A stretch of DNA of 64,000 nt, from assembly GCA_949297785.1 (NCBI GenBank), contig CASFTW010000002.1:1-64000 (forward strand), given 5' to 3'. Under the pieces are notes generated by a model. That model searched no databases and was not told the DNA's origin. It saw only the letters and a list, made by a program, of their open reading frames with translations. Made by a program: the position numbers and the translations under genes. Positions 1-8,476 of this stretch are shown here, in pieces. Numbering within the stretch: the first letter of the stretch is position 1; the number at the start of each line of letters is the position of its first letter. Origin of the DNA: an uncultured Spirochaetales bacterium. GTDB taxonomy: Bacteria > Spirochaetota > Spirochaetia > Sphaerochaetales > Sphaerochaetaceae.

Positions 1-1285
1 TTTGCGGGAGGAGAGCACCTTTTCTATCACCGCTCTGGTGTTCGGTCCTATCTGCCCTGCCTTAGCCATGAAATAATCAGGGGTCCAGTATGAATAGTCA
101 CTGGCAGTTCTTGGCGCGGTCTCTTCGTCATAGACCCAGCGATGTTTGTCATAGCTGCGCCTGTATTCCTTTATCTTATCCCCGGCCTTTGACCAGATGC
201 TGACGGTGAAGGCCGTTGCTCTGACCTCCACTATGGAACCGACGTGCTTCTTTGGCATAAGATAGTAGTTGCCATCAAAGCTGACTGAGAGGTCAGGCGC
301 CACTTTTGCTTCTTTTCTCTGTATGTATTCGAATCTTTGCGAGGGAAGAGGCAGAAGTGTATTCTTCTCATCACTGAGGAACTTGTCATAGCGGGAATAA
401 TCGAGGTCTTTGAAATTTTCCCTGTTCCTCTTATCGGTTCTTTGCCACAGTTCGCTGTTCAGCTCATCCAGAGAAAAGAAAGTCATGTCAGCCATCTCGA
501 CCAGTATGTCCTGAGTCACGACCTTCACCGCATTCTCGACAAGCGGTTTCCACCTAGGTTTTCTGACGGCTGCAGGAAGAATCGCAGTGCCATAATAATC
601 AGCCCAGTTCTGGAATGTCTCATTCACAGACGGATCAATCCAGTCCCTGTTGTTATTGATTGCAACCTTGCAGTTGTCAGGCGTGATGAGTGGAGTAATT
701 CCTCTGAAGTAATAGATTGCGTTGTTGCACACACGAATCCAGTTCTTCTCGTCGCAACAGGTCAGGCCTTCAGCATAGAAGTAACTGCTGTATGAAAGCG
801 TGGCAATGAAGATTGTCACCTCAATGTCATCCTCACTGAGATGTGCGCTTTTCAAGCTCAGCTTCATGCCGGCATAGTCAAGCTCAATGTTCTCTCCTGG
901 ATTGCGCAGGATGTGGCTGACCACAGAACTGCCGGTAGCTGTAAGGCTTTTTGCCGTTCACAACTCCGACCTGATTGTAAAGTCTCCACTGGCGTTTCAG
1001 TGTCTGTCCCTTCTTCTTGAGCGATGAGACTACTTTCTCATACTCCGGTTCTCGGAACTGGGAATGCTGGCCATCCTCAGTATTCGTCTTGTAAAGCAGA
1101 GTCCATATCCGCTCATTCGTGACATCCTCAGCCAAAGGATATGACAGTACATTCCTGTCACATGCCTCGAAAAGTGAGAGAAATTCCGCGATTGTCGTCT
1201 TCCCACATTTGAGGATGGCGGCAATCTCCCTTGTGCTCTTTCTTTGTCCGTACTTCAGAAAAAGCACTTTCTTGTAATCGACCAT
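1..1285 (-). pseudogene. istA: IS21-family transposase IstA, frameshifted and cut by the window edge
   Basis: The intact start (ATG at 1285) gives 133 residues with an N-terminal helix-turn-helix (STREIAAILKCGKTTI) typical of IS21 transposases. The frame then ends in TGA at 884. Shifting frame by one base near 910-920 restores homologous protein that continues to position 1, with an integrase-core-like stretch (ENIELDYAGMK) and a C-terminal DNA-binding-like region. I read this as one istA gene broken by a single-base indel. A programmed frameshift is unlikely because the junction shows no slippery run. The C-terminus lies beyond the window. Confidence 0.75.
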
Positions 1286-1420
1286 ATGTCGACCTCCTGA
1301 TAAAAGTTTCGGCTTCTCAAGAAGCCGTTATCAGGAAGTTTACATCTCTGTTTTTGCTGTCCGCCAATCTCCGCCCAGCTGTCCGCCAGTTAGCGCACAC
1401 CTGTCCCGTTTCGGACGCCA
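1..1420 (-). mobile_element. IS21-family insertion sequence, end-proximal part
   Basis: The istA-like transposase reads leftwards off the window edge, and the element's other end and any istB lie outside. The inner end is put at 1420. From about 1356 the sequence holds two CTGTCCGCC direct repeats, as IS21 ends carry repeated transposase-binding sites, and it finishes in a terminal CA at 1419-1420. The reading frame of an acyltransferase resumes at once after this point, which supports the boundary. No target duplication can be checked. Confidence 0.75.
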
Positions 1421-2025
1421 TATGCACTGTGCTTTTCATCTTATTCGGCCTGATAGGTTTTATAACTCCTTCCACTGCATATTACAGCAGGATTGCATTT
1501 GGAATATACACTGTTTTCATCGGGGATTATGTTGAATTCAATAAAGATAAGATTTCAAGTTTTCCTGTTAAGATAATCGGACTGGTATGTTTTATCATGC
1601 TCATGGGATTGCGTTATGTTTTGGATTATGTAGCAGAGTTTATTCCGGTGATCAGCGATTACGCAGGACATTTTGAAGGTAATTCCAGCCCGCTGATAAC
1701 AATCACTGCGATTTGTATTTTATTGCTGTTTTCAAATCTTTCAATTAAATCAAAGATAATTAATCTTTTGGCAAGTTCTACTTTGACGATATATTTAATC
1801 CATGACAATGGCGCGTTTAAAGAGCATGTCTGGTTTGATATCTTAAAGTTGCAGGATCATCTGGATCATGTGTATATTTATATGTTCTGCTGCATGGTTA
1901 TGATTTATCTTGGCTGTTTCATCATTGACCAGATAAGAAAGACAACAGTAGAGAAGGTATGGATTAAGGTAATATCATCTCCATGCAGTAAAGTGGATAG
2001 ATATCTTGAAAAGATTCTTATGTGA
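1421..2025 (+). pseudogene. Acyltransferase-3 family membrane protein, C-terminal half
   Basis: The reading frame is open from the insertion-sequence end to a TGA at 2023-2025 and encodes a multi-helix membrane protein. Hydrophobic segments alternate with short loops, and near the end is the acyltransferase-3 signature region (TIYLIHDNGAFKEHVW). Members O-acetylate surface polysaccharides or glycans. Only about 200 of the usual 330-370 residues remain. The N-terminal half, with the expected catalytic His, is missing, displaced by the IS21 insertion. An open frame reading in from 1231 runs across the insertion element and is not a native start. Confidence 0.7.
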
Positions 2026-2103
2026 TGACTTTAATATACATGTTATGAATAAAAATAATTCGTCATTTAAAAATACAAGAATTTTGTCTTGAGTTAGATG
2101 ATT

Positions 2104-2143
2104 ACTGTCCGTCATTTACCGAACATCTGTGCTTTTCTGTGCG
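2104..2143 (+). repeat. Relic of an IS21-type terminal repeat
   Basis: These 40 bases align with the IS21 end at 1379-1420: CTGTCCG[T/C]CA, then TTA.CG.ACA and CTGT in the same order and spacing. The orientation is the same as at the intact end. No transposase accompanies it, so it appears to be the footprint of an older copy or a deletion product just upstream of the helicase gene. Confidence 0.5.
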
Positions 2144-2176
2144 CTATATACATATAAAAATTGGGGAGTAAATAAC

Positions 2177-4330
2177 ATGGTTACGATTATTACAGGAACT
2201 ACAAATAAGCCAGTAGCAAGCGAGTCCTTATCCCGTTTTTTTAAAAGGAATGTAGATATGACAGGCTATCTATATATTGGATATCCTATTATTGGTACTG
2301 CAGAAGGAGCCTATCCGATTGATGCTCTTTGGATTTCCCCTGAGAAAGGTGTGGTAGCGTTTAACTTAATAGAAGGAAAAGATATCTCTCAATATGAAGA
2401 CAAGCAGGATGACTGTGCTAATAAAATTGAGGCAAAATTAAAGGGATACAAACAGTTGGTAAGGAAACGGAGTTTATGTGTCGAAATAAATGTTGTTACA
2501 TTTGCACCTGCTATCGCTTGCTTGCCAGGAATTAATGATGATTATCCTTTATGCATCAACGAAGAAGGGCTAAAAGTAGTCTTAGATAGTTTCTCATGGA
2601 ATGATTCTTCCTATTATGAAAAAGTCGTATCAGTACTACAAGCTATTTCTACCATTAGGAAGGGAAGAAAGAAACGAGAAATTACGAATCTTAAATCACG
2701 CGGTAACAAAATTCATTCTATTGAAGAATCAATAGCTAACCTTGACAATCAGCAAAGTAGAGCGGTTATTGAAACAGTGGATGGTGTTCAGCGAATCCGA
2801 GGCCTTGCAGGATCAGGGAAAACAATTGTCCTTGCTCTTAAAGCGGCTTATTTGCATGCACAGCACCCTGACTGGAAAATAGCAGTTACCTTTAATACAA
2901 GGTCGTTAAAAGGGCAATTTCGTCAACTTATTAATACGTTTTACATTGAACAAACCAGTGAGGAACCAGATTGGGATAATGTAAATATCATACATGCTTG
3001 GGGTGCCCCAGGTGGAGGGGACAAAAACGGAATCTATTACGCATTCTGCTCTGCAAATAATGTGGAATATTATGATTTTTTAACCGCCCAAAATAAATAT
3101 GGACGTACAGATCCATTTGGAGAAATATGTGCTAAAGCTTTGCGTGATGCCAAAATCTTTGAACCAATATATGATGTCATATTGATAGACGAAGCTCAGG
3201 ATTTTTCTCCCGCATTTCTCCGGCTATGCTATGAAATGTTAAAAGAACCGAGAAGGTTGGTATATGCGTATGACGAATTGCAAAATCTTCGTTCACAATC
3301 GTTACCTTCACCAGATGTTATTTTTGGAAAGTTTCATGATGGAACTCCAAGAGTGAAATTCGAGCCTTATATTGAAGGGTATCCGCAACAAGACATCATC
3401 TTGGAAAAATGTTATCGTAATTCCAGGCCAGCTCTGGTAGCTGCGCATGCATTAGGATTTGGGATATACAGGAGCCCTGAAAGCAGCGGATCTGGCCTTG
3501 TGCAGATGTTCGATCAAAGTAGCCTATGGAAAGATATTGGATATGAAGTTGCTGATGGATTGCTTGAAGATGGAAAAAGAGTGGTTCTGCAAAGAACCTC
3601 TCGAACCAGCCCAGAATTTTTGGAGAAGCATTCCGAGATTGATGATCTAATTATTTTTAAAGCATTCGACTCGCAAGAGGAACAAGATCACTGGGTTGCA
3701 CAGGAAATTAAACACAATCTAGAAGAAGATGAGTTGCGTCCTGACGATATCATCGTGATCAATCCTAACCCGTTGACAACTAAAGAAATTGTTGCACCTA
3801 TTCGTTCTTTGCTTTTTCAGTATGGTATTGCTTCGCATACTGCTGGAGTTGATACTGCTCCAGATATTTTCTTTGCAAATGACAACGATTCAATAGCGTT
3901 TTCTGGAATATACAGGGCCAAGGGGAATGAAGCCGCTATGGTTTATATAGTTAATGCTCAAGTCTGCTTTGACTCTTCGTTTGATCTTGCAAAATTGCGA
4001 AATCAACTTTTTACAGCAATTACTCGTAGTAAGGCTTGGGTACGTGTCCTTGGAGTAGGAAAATCTATGGAAGGATTAATCGCAGAATACGAACAGGTTA
4101 AGGCACATAATTTCAAATTAGATTTTACTTACCCGACTCGAAGCCAACGTGAACACATGAATATTGTAAATCGAGACATGAGCGAATCAGAAAAATCTCG
4201 TATAAAGAAAAACCAAGGAAGCATGGCTGCCTTAGTAGAAGATTTGGAAAGTAGACGAATTTTTCCTGAAGATTTAGGGGAGGATCTGGTGTCCCGCCTT
4301 CGTTCCCTCCTTAATGGTAAGGAGGAATAG
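2177..4330 (+). CDS. NERD-like nuclease-helicase fusion (superfamily 1, UvrD type)
   Basis: The protein has 717 residues. Residues 1-110 resemble a NERD/PD-(D/E)XK nuclease: Asp49 in YPIDALWI and Glu66-Gly-Lys68 in NLIEGK have the D…ExK spacing. Residues about 205-680 are a UvrD-like helicase with Walker A GLAGSGKT (about 209-216), Walker B LIDEAQDF (about 335-342) and motif VI FTAITRSKAWVRV. Start 2177 is preferred over the longer frame from 2129 because GGGGAG lies just before it. It overlaps no upstream gene, and the next gene starts one base after its stop, so the two form an operon. Such helicases act on DNA or RNA and often sit in antiviral loci; a defence role here is inferred. Confidence 0.85.
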   Translation: MVTIITGTTNKPVASESLSRFFKRNVDMTGYLYIGYPIIGTAEGAYPIDALWISPEKGVVAFNLIEGKDISQYEDKQDDCANKIEAKLKGYKQLVRKRSLCVEINVVTFAPAIACLPGINDDYPLCINEEGLKVVLDSFSWNDSSYYEKVVSVLQAISTIRKGRKKREITNLKSRGNKIHSIEESIANLDNQQSRAVIETVDGVQRIRGLAGSGKTIVLALKAAYLHAQHPDWKIAVTFNTRSLKGQFRQLINTFYIEQTSEEPDWDNVNIIHAWGAPGGGDKNGIYYAFCSANNVEYYDFLTAQNKYGRTDPFGEICAKALRDAKIFEPIYDVILIDEAQDFSPAFLRLCYEMLKEPRRLVYAYDELQNLRSQSLPSPDVIFGKFHDGTPRVKFEPYIEGYPQQDIILEKCYRNSRPALVAAHALGFGIYRSPESSGSGLVQMFDQSSLWKDIGYEVADGLLEDGKRVVLQRTSRTSPEFLEKHSEIDDLIIFKAFDSQEEQDHWVAQEIKHNLEEDELRPDDIIVINPNPLTTKEIVAPIRSLLFQYGIASHTAGVDTAPDIFFANDNDSIAFSGIYRAKGNEAAMVYIVNAQVCFDSSFDLAKLRNQLFTAITRSKAWVRVLGVGKSMEGLIAEYEQVKAHNFKLDFTYPTRSQREHMNIVNRDMSESEKSRIKKNQGSMAALVEDLESRRIFPEDLGEDLVSRLRSLLNGKEE

Positions 4331-4331
4331 C

Positions 4332-4997
4332 ATGCTAACCCCCAAAAGTATATGTGGTCAAATTAAGAGTTTAACTAATGATTTAATCATCTCCAGCCTG
4401 TGCGAAGCACAAAATTTCCCGTCAATTAAGAAGTTGTCTAAAAAAATAACAGAAATAGGAATTACTCACAGCGATAATTCAGTTTTTTTGAAAAGCATCT
4501 CATACGCTGAAATGTATCAAGAAGTTTTAAATCGGAACGCATACAATATCAAAATGATAGACGGTGCGTTATTAACACTTTTGTATAGATTCAAGAATGA
4601 TAAAATAGTTGCGCATCGCCTATCCTATTTTCCCGCACCAGACTTAGTGGCTTTTCAGAATGAGCCAGAATTATACATGACAGACGAAATATATATGGAT
4701 ATACTGGATAAGCGAATTGTGACTGTTCCTCTTCGATTTGATTTTGATAACGAAAAGGCTTACAAACCTATAGAGCATCCAATTTCCCATTTGACTCTTG
4801 GCCAATATGAAAATTGCCGGATACCAGTTTCATCGGCTTTGACTCCATATCAGTTTATAACTTTTATAACAGTTAATTTCTATCATACTGCACACAACAA
4901 AAACCATTTTAATATCTATAAAGAGAAATTTGAAGATAGCATATTCCCTGAAGAACGAGAATATCTACACATCAATGCACCAATATATCGGAATTAG
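4332..4997 (+). CDS. DUF2290 family protein, partner of the helicase
   Basis: The protein has 221 residues from ATG 4332, which has AAGGAGG seven bases upstream. The frame could extend to 4314 but would lose that site. The sequence (ICGQIKSLTNDLIISSLC, then the conserved YNIKMIDGALL and PISHLTLGQYENCRIPVS segments) matches my memory of the DUF2290 family. The family has no assigned reaction. No catalytic motif or membrane segment is visible and the fold looks soluble. The tight spacing to the helicase implies co-translation and a shared task, plausibly a two-component defence module. Confidence 0.75.
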   Translation: MLTPKSICGQIKSLTNDLIISSLCEAQNFPSIKKLSKKITEIGITHSDNSVFLKSISYAEMYQEVLNRNAYNIKMIDGALLTLLYRFKNDKIVAHRLSYFPAPDLVAFQNEPELYMTDEIYMDILDKRIVTVPLRFDFDNEKAYKPIEHPISHLTLGQYENCRIPVSSALTPYQFITFITVNFYHTAHNKNHFNIYKEKFEDSIFPEEREYLHINAPIYRN

Positions 4998-5015
4998 CTA
5001 AGTTGGATTTTAGGC

Positions 5016-5795
5016 TCATGCACAATTTTGTTGGGATTTATACTTTCTTGTCTTAGGAGTCTGCCTTGAAGCATCCCAGATCTTAAGAAAAAAGTAGTGA
5101 GTATCTCTGAAACCATAGGCCTGCCTACGCAATGTCTTGATCATGTTGTTTGTACCTTCAAGTGGACCATTAGAGATGGGATGCATTGCTCTTGAAGTTA
5201 TGCCATCCATCCTTCTCTCAATCATCTGACAGATGTCATCCAGTTCTTCAATGCCGGTTTTCCTTGCAGCCGCAATGAAGAGCTTCAATCCATCTTTCAT
5301 TTTTTTTGAATCAGTACAGCAGAGATAAGACTGGAGCATCATTCTGAATGTGTATGCTGTCTGTAGCTTCTCATTTGAGGCAAGGATTGTCTCCTGTCTC
5401 TTTGCAGATGCAGTGCCCCATTTATGCTGACCTCCCGGAATAGGAAGTCCTCTGGATTCATACATCTCATACAGCTGTCTGTTGTGAGCTCTTGCAGCCT
5501 TGTCCCTGGCTTCTAGTGTGGCTTTATTTGCAAGGATGAGATAGTTGCTTTTCTTGAGTGTGTTGTAAGAGATATCCAGGAGTCTGTACTCATCACTTTT
5601 CTTGTCAGTGATTGCATTCATTTCTTCAATAAGCCTGTTCTGCTCAGCCCTGCGTATTGTAGTAAGTACTCTGTCATTGTAATTCTTAATGATATGGAAC
5701 CCGTCGTAGACTATGTTCACCTTCGGACACAGTCTCCTGAATGCCTTACAGTACTGAGCATTCATGTCCATGGCAACAGCTTTGACGTTCCTCAT
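5016..5795 (-). pseudogene. ISL3-family transposase, N-terminally truncated
   Basis: The 259 residues match the C-terminal part of an ISL3 DDE transposase: a first Asp in VAMDMNAQY, a second in VYDGFHIIKNYN, and the catalytic Glu in SNGPLEGTNNMIKTLRR followed by AYGFRDTHYFFLK. Full ISL3 transposases have about 400-430 residues, so the zinc-finger/HTH N-terminus is missing. The frame extends a little upstream of the first ATG (…ILRAGEVF), which shows this is a fragment rather than a short gene. It converges on the DUF2290 gene, with 18 bases between them. Confidence 0.8.
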
Positions 5796-5899
5796 GAATA
5801 CTTCTCCTGCTCTTAAAATGAAATGTTCTGCCGTAAAATGCAGAGTTATAATATCTTGAGGTTAGTTTGCAATCTTAGTGATAGTGACTCCCTTTGCTT

Positions 5900-6091
5900 T
5901 TAGATTCTGTTTATCTGTTTCTGTTGCCGAAGAAAACCCTTGTCGTTAATAAGTCTTTTGATGTAAGATTTATTATAGACAAATGGTAAAATTATCCAGC
6001 CGATACCGGCAGTAATAATATCGGTAATAAGCCAAATGAGGAATCCCTTCCAGTAGTGTCGAACCATTGGTACAAAAGTACCAAAAAACAT
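5900..6091 (-). CDS. Small membrane protein, TM2-like
   Basis: The protein has 63 residues from the first ATG. One long or two short hydrophobic segments (LIWLITDIITAGIGWIILPFVY) are followed by a basic tail (KSYIKRLINDKGF), resembling TM2-domain proteins. The frame stays open further upstream with protein-like sequence (SRPKSPYPTFG), running into the end of the KAP gene. The real start may therefore be earlier, or this may be the tail of a truncated gene. No ribosome-binding site is clear. Function unknown. Confidence 0.4.
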   Translation of the reverse strand: MFFGTFVPMVRHYWKGFLIWLITDIITAGIGWIILPFVYNKSYIKRLINDKGFLRQQKQINRI

Positions 6092-6141
6092 ACCAAAGGT
6101 AGGATAGGGGCTTTTAGGCCGACTCCAAACATAATTATGCT

Positions 6142-8064
6142 TTAATGAAGCATATACATCTTTGAAGCAAGGACTTGATCAATGATGTCAAGAAGAGAAG
6201 CTCGTAGGTAATAATTTAATCCAGCTTTGATTTCATAGATGTCAAGTTTATTTGATAAATTCTTACGTAACTCTTCCAGTGGCTTTATAACTTGAGGTAC
6301 TTGAGCAATTGGATCTGGCAGATTAGCGATTTCGTTTTTTAGATTATATATACCTCTGTTGTTCATATTACACGCATTTTCTATTAATCCGAACTTATGA
6401 ATTGAAATAATAGTTTGTACAGATTTTTCTTTGTCTGAATCATTCACATATAGAATCGATTTTTGTATATCTTCAAGATACTGCTGTATTTTAAGTTTAG
6501 ATGTTTTTTCCCAGAATAAATCGATTTGTTCATTCATTTCTTTTAAGGCTTCTTTATAAAAACCTGTTGCCACCTGTATGGGTGTTATATGTTTATGATT
6601 GTTTATCATGAAATTACTTCTACCAGGATATGAAGTATCTTTGATTGCATTGAGAATATCCTTTCTGTAAATTTGATCATTCAAGACTGTTGATATTTTT
6701 TCAACTTCACTAAGGAATCCGGAGGCTTTTAATATACGCCCAAATGGTAATGTCTTATTGTTTATAGATTCAATGATTTTTGAAATGATGATATCGAGTT
6801 CTTGCTCTTCCATAGCTTTCGCTGGAAGTATATTTCTGAGAGCCTTTTCAATATCGTTGAAATTTTGGTAATAAGTCTGGATAAAGTTGGATATCTTACT
6901 TTTCTCTACATATCCATTATGCAAATATTCCAGAATAACATCCTGATATGCAAATGCAATGAAATTCTTGGTTTGGGTGGCATTCCCATCATTGTTATAA
7001 TATGCATTTGGGGTGTCAACTGAATATCCTTTATCTGATAGATATTCAGAAAAAGATTTTGAAATTTGATTCTTTTGGGCAGAAGGTTCATACTTACCTT
7101 TTTTTTCATAATCATTGATAACCAATATATTCATGAAAAGATGAATTTGCAGTAAGGGATCACTGATTTTTTGGGAACTGATAAAATAATCAAAACAATC
7201 TATGCTAGACATGAGTGTTCTTAAATTTGTGAGTCTAAATTTATGTAATTCATCATTGATTAATCTTTTATTTGATGAGTTTAAATATAGTTTTCTGAAT
7301 TGACTATCAGTGAATTTTGTATGTTCATTAATGACATTTTCAATGATATGTCTGTCTACTGCAGGAAAATATATAGTATAACGGATAAATTTTTCTTTCA
7401 TCTCTTTGTATGGTGTTTTTTTTCTTGGAATATGAATATCATCTGGAATGCATATATAAAGTTCGCTTGTGTTTTTGTTTATCAATGGTATTCCTTTAAT
7501 TAAAGATCCTGTTTCATCTTCCGAATCTGGAATTGCTTTCTCATTAGCTATATAGATAAGATGTATTCCTCTTAAAACATAATTATTATGCATAAAAGCA
7601 AATAGTTCATGTATATCACCTGCGTATCTTTCAAGATCGTCAATTACTAACAGTATTTCTCTTCTAAGTTCAATTTCAGATCCCATATATGTCCTTTTAT
7701 AAAGAGTGTCAATAATAATTGAAGCTATATCGATTGTTGTATTTATTTTTTCATTTTTTAGAGCTTCAATAATTTTAAATATGGGATTTCGTTTTTTTAC
7801 TTTTTTAAGATTTTGTAGAAAATTTTTATCGGCTTTTTCCAAAATGCTCATTGTTATTTGGGATTTAATATCAGAAATTGAAGTTGTTCCTGAAATAGGT
7901 ATATATATTAAGTAGCAGTTTTTATTTCCGATTTTTTCTGCAGTATCGATATGATTTTTTATAAAATAAGTTTTACCACAACCCCATTCACCGTTTATCA
8001 TCACAGCGAAATCGTTTTCTTGCGATGAAAAATACCTTATAATTGTGTCATATATATTATCCAT
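6142..8064 (-). CDS. KAP-family P-loop NTPase
   Basis: The protein has 640 residues from ATG 8064. Walker A is GEWGCGKT (25-32) and Walker B ILLVIDDLERY (137-147), in the arrangement of KAP ATPases, whose members couple NTP hydrolysis to membrane or anti-phage functions. The rest (about 200-640) is helical with no recognised domain, and no convincing membrane segment is seen. An upstream ATG at 8082 would add six residues, but it overlaps a -10-like hexamer, and there is no Shine-Dalgarno at either start, so 8064 as a leaderless start fits better. Base composition is very AT-rich, consistent with horizontal acquisition. A defence role is inferred from family and neighbourhood. Confidence 0.75.
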   Translation of the reverse strand: MDNIYDTIIRYFSSQENDFAVMINGEWGCGKTYFIKNHIDTAEKIGNKNCYLIYIPISGTTSISDIKSQITMSILEKADKNFLQNLKKVKKRNPIFKIIEALKNEKINTTIDIASIIIDTLYKRTYMGSEIELRREILLVIDDLERYAGDIHELFAFMHNNYVLRGIHLIYIANEKAIPDSEDETGSLIKGIPLINKNTSELYICIPDDIHIPRKKTPYKEMKEKFIRYTIYFPAVDRHIIENVINEHTKFTDSQFRKLYLNSSNKRLINDELHKFRLTNLRTLMSSIDCFDYFISSQKISDPLLQIHLFMNILVINDYEKKGKYEPSAQKNQISKSFSEYLSDKGYSVDTPNAYYNNDGNATQTKNFIAFAYQDVILEYLHNGYVEKSKISNFIQTYYQNFNDIEKALRNILPAKAMEEQELDIIISKIIESINNKTLPFGRILKASGFLSEVEKISTVLNDQIYRKDILNAIKDTSYPGRSNFMINNHKHITPIQVATGFYKEALKEMNEQIDLFWEKTSKLKIQQYLEDIQKSILYVNDSDKEKSVQTIISIHKFGLIENACNMNNRGIYNLKNEIANLPDPIAQVPQVIKPLEELRKNLSNKLDIYEIKAGLNYYLRASLLDIIDQVLASKMYMLH

Positions 8065-8072
8065 GTATCGGT

Positions 8073-8078
8073 AGTATA
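8073..8078 (-). promoter_or_regulatory. -10 element (TATACT) of the KAP gene
   Basis: Reading leftwards, TATACT with an extended TG motif two bases upstream (TGC) lies eight bases before ATG 8064. This would place transcription initiation at or within a base or two of the start codon. The -35 region is poor (TTACAA at 17 bases). Confidence 0.45.
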
Positions 8079-8129
8079 GCATTTTGATTCACAAGTTGTA
8101 ATTCTTATATCTTGAATATGGTTTATTTA

Positions 8130-8420
8130 TTATATAGACATGTTTTGTTTATACACAATCTGTGGAAGATCCTCATGATCCCTGTTATAACCGAACTCAA
8201 CAAGCTCGTTCTCTCTTGAATAGGATGAGATGGATGTTATGTCATTGAAGCATGCTTTGCCAGTGGACGCCTCTTTTCTCCATCTTTTAAGAAACTCCTT
8301 ACGGTCTTCTTCTTTCATCGATTTGAAAAGTGTTGAGATGTCCCCGCCATTGAGATCGAGTGATCCTAAAGGCGTTTCATGATCCTCTTTCCACCCCTCA
8401 AACAGATATGTAGCATTCCT
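8130..8420 (-). pseudogene. IS4/IS1634-type transposase fragment
   Basis: The open frame encodes about 96 residues. The diagnostic stretch is FNDITSISSYSRENE followed by FGYNRDHEDLPQI, which matches the region around the first catalytic Asp of IS1634/IS4-like DDE transposases (D.TS.S..S and GY.RDH..DLPQ). Both ends are missing: there is a stop just above 8420 and the frame ends soon after DLPQI. It lies between the KAP and YobI-like genes and may have brought them together. Confidence 0.65.
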
Positions 8421-8476
8421 TCACTTGGCACGTTGTAGAGATCTTATTGAGGTTTCAGCACAGCCTTCAGGCCTTT

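Noticed and set aside
1231-2025. Long + strand frame spanning the IS21 end and the acyltransferase
   Set aside because: Its first 63 codons are IS sequence antisense to the transposase; only the part after 1420 is native coding sequence, reported as a pseudogene.
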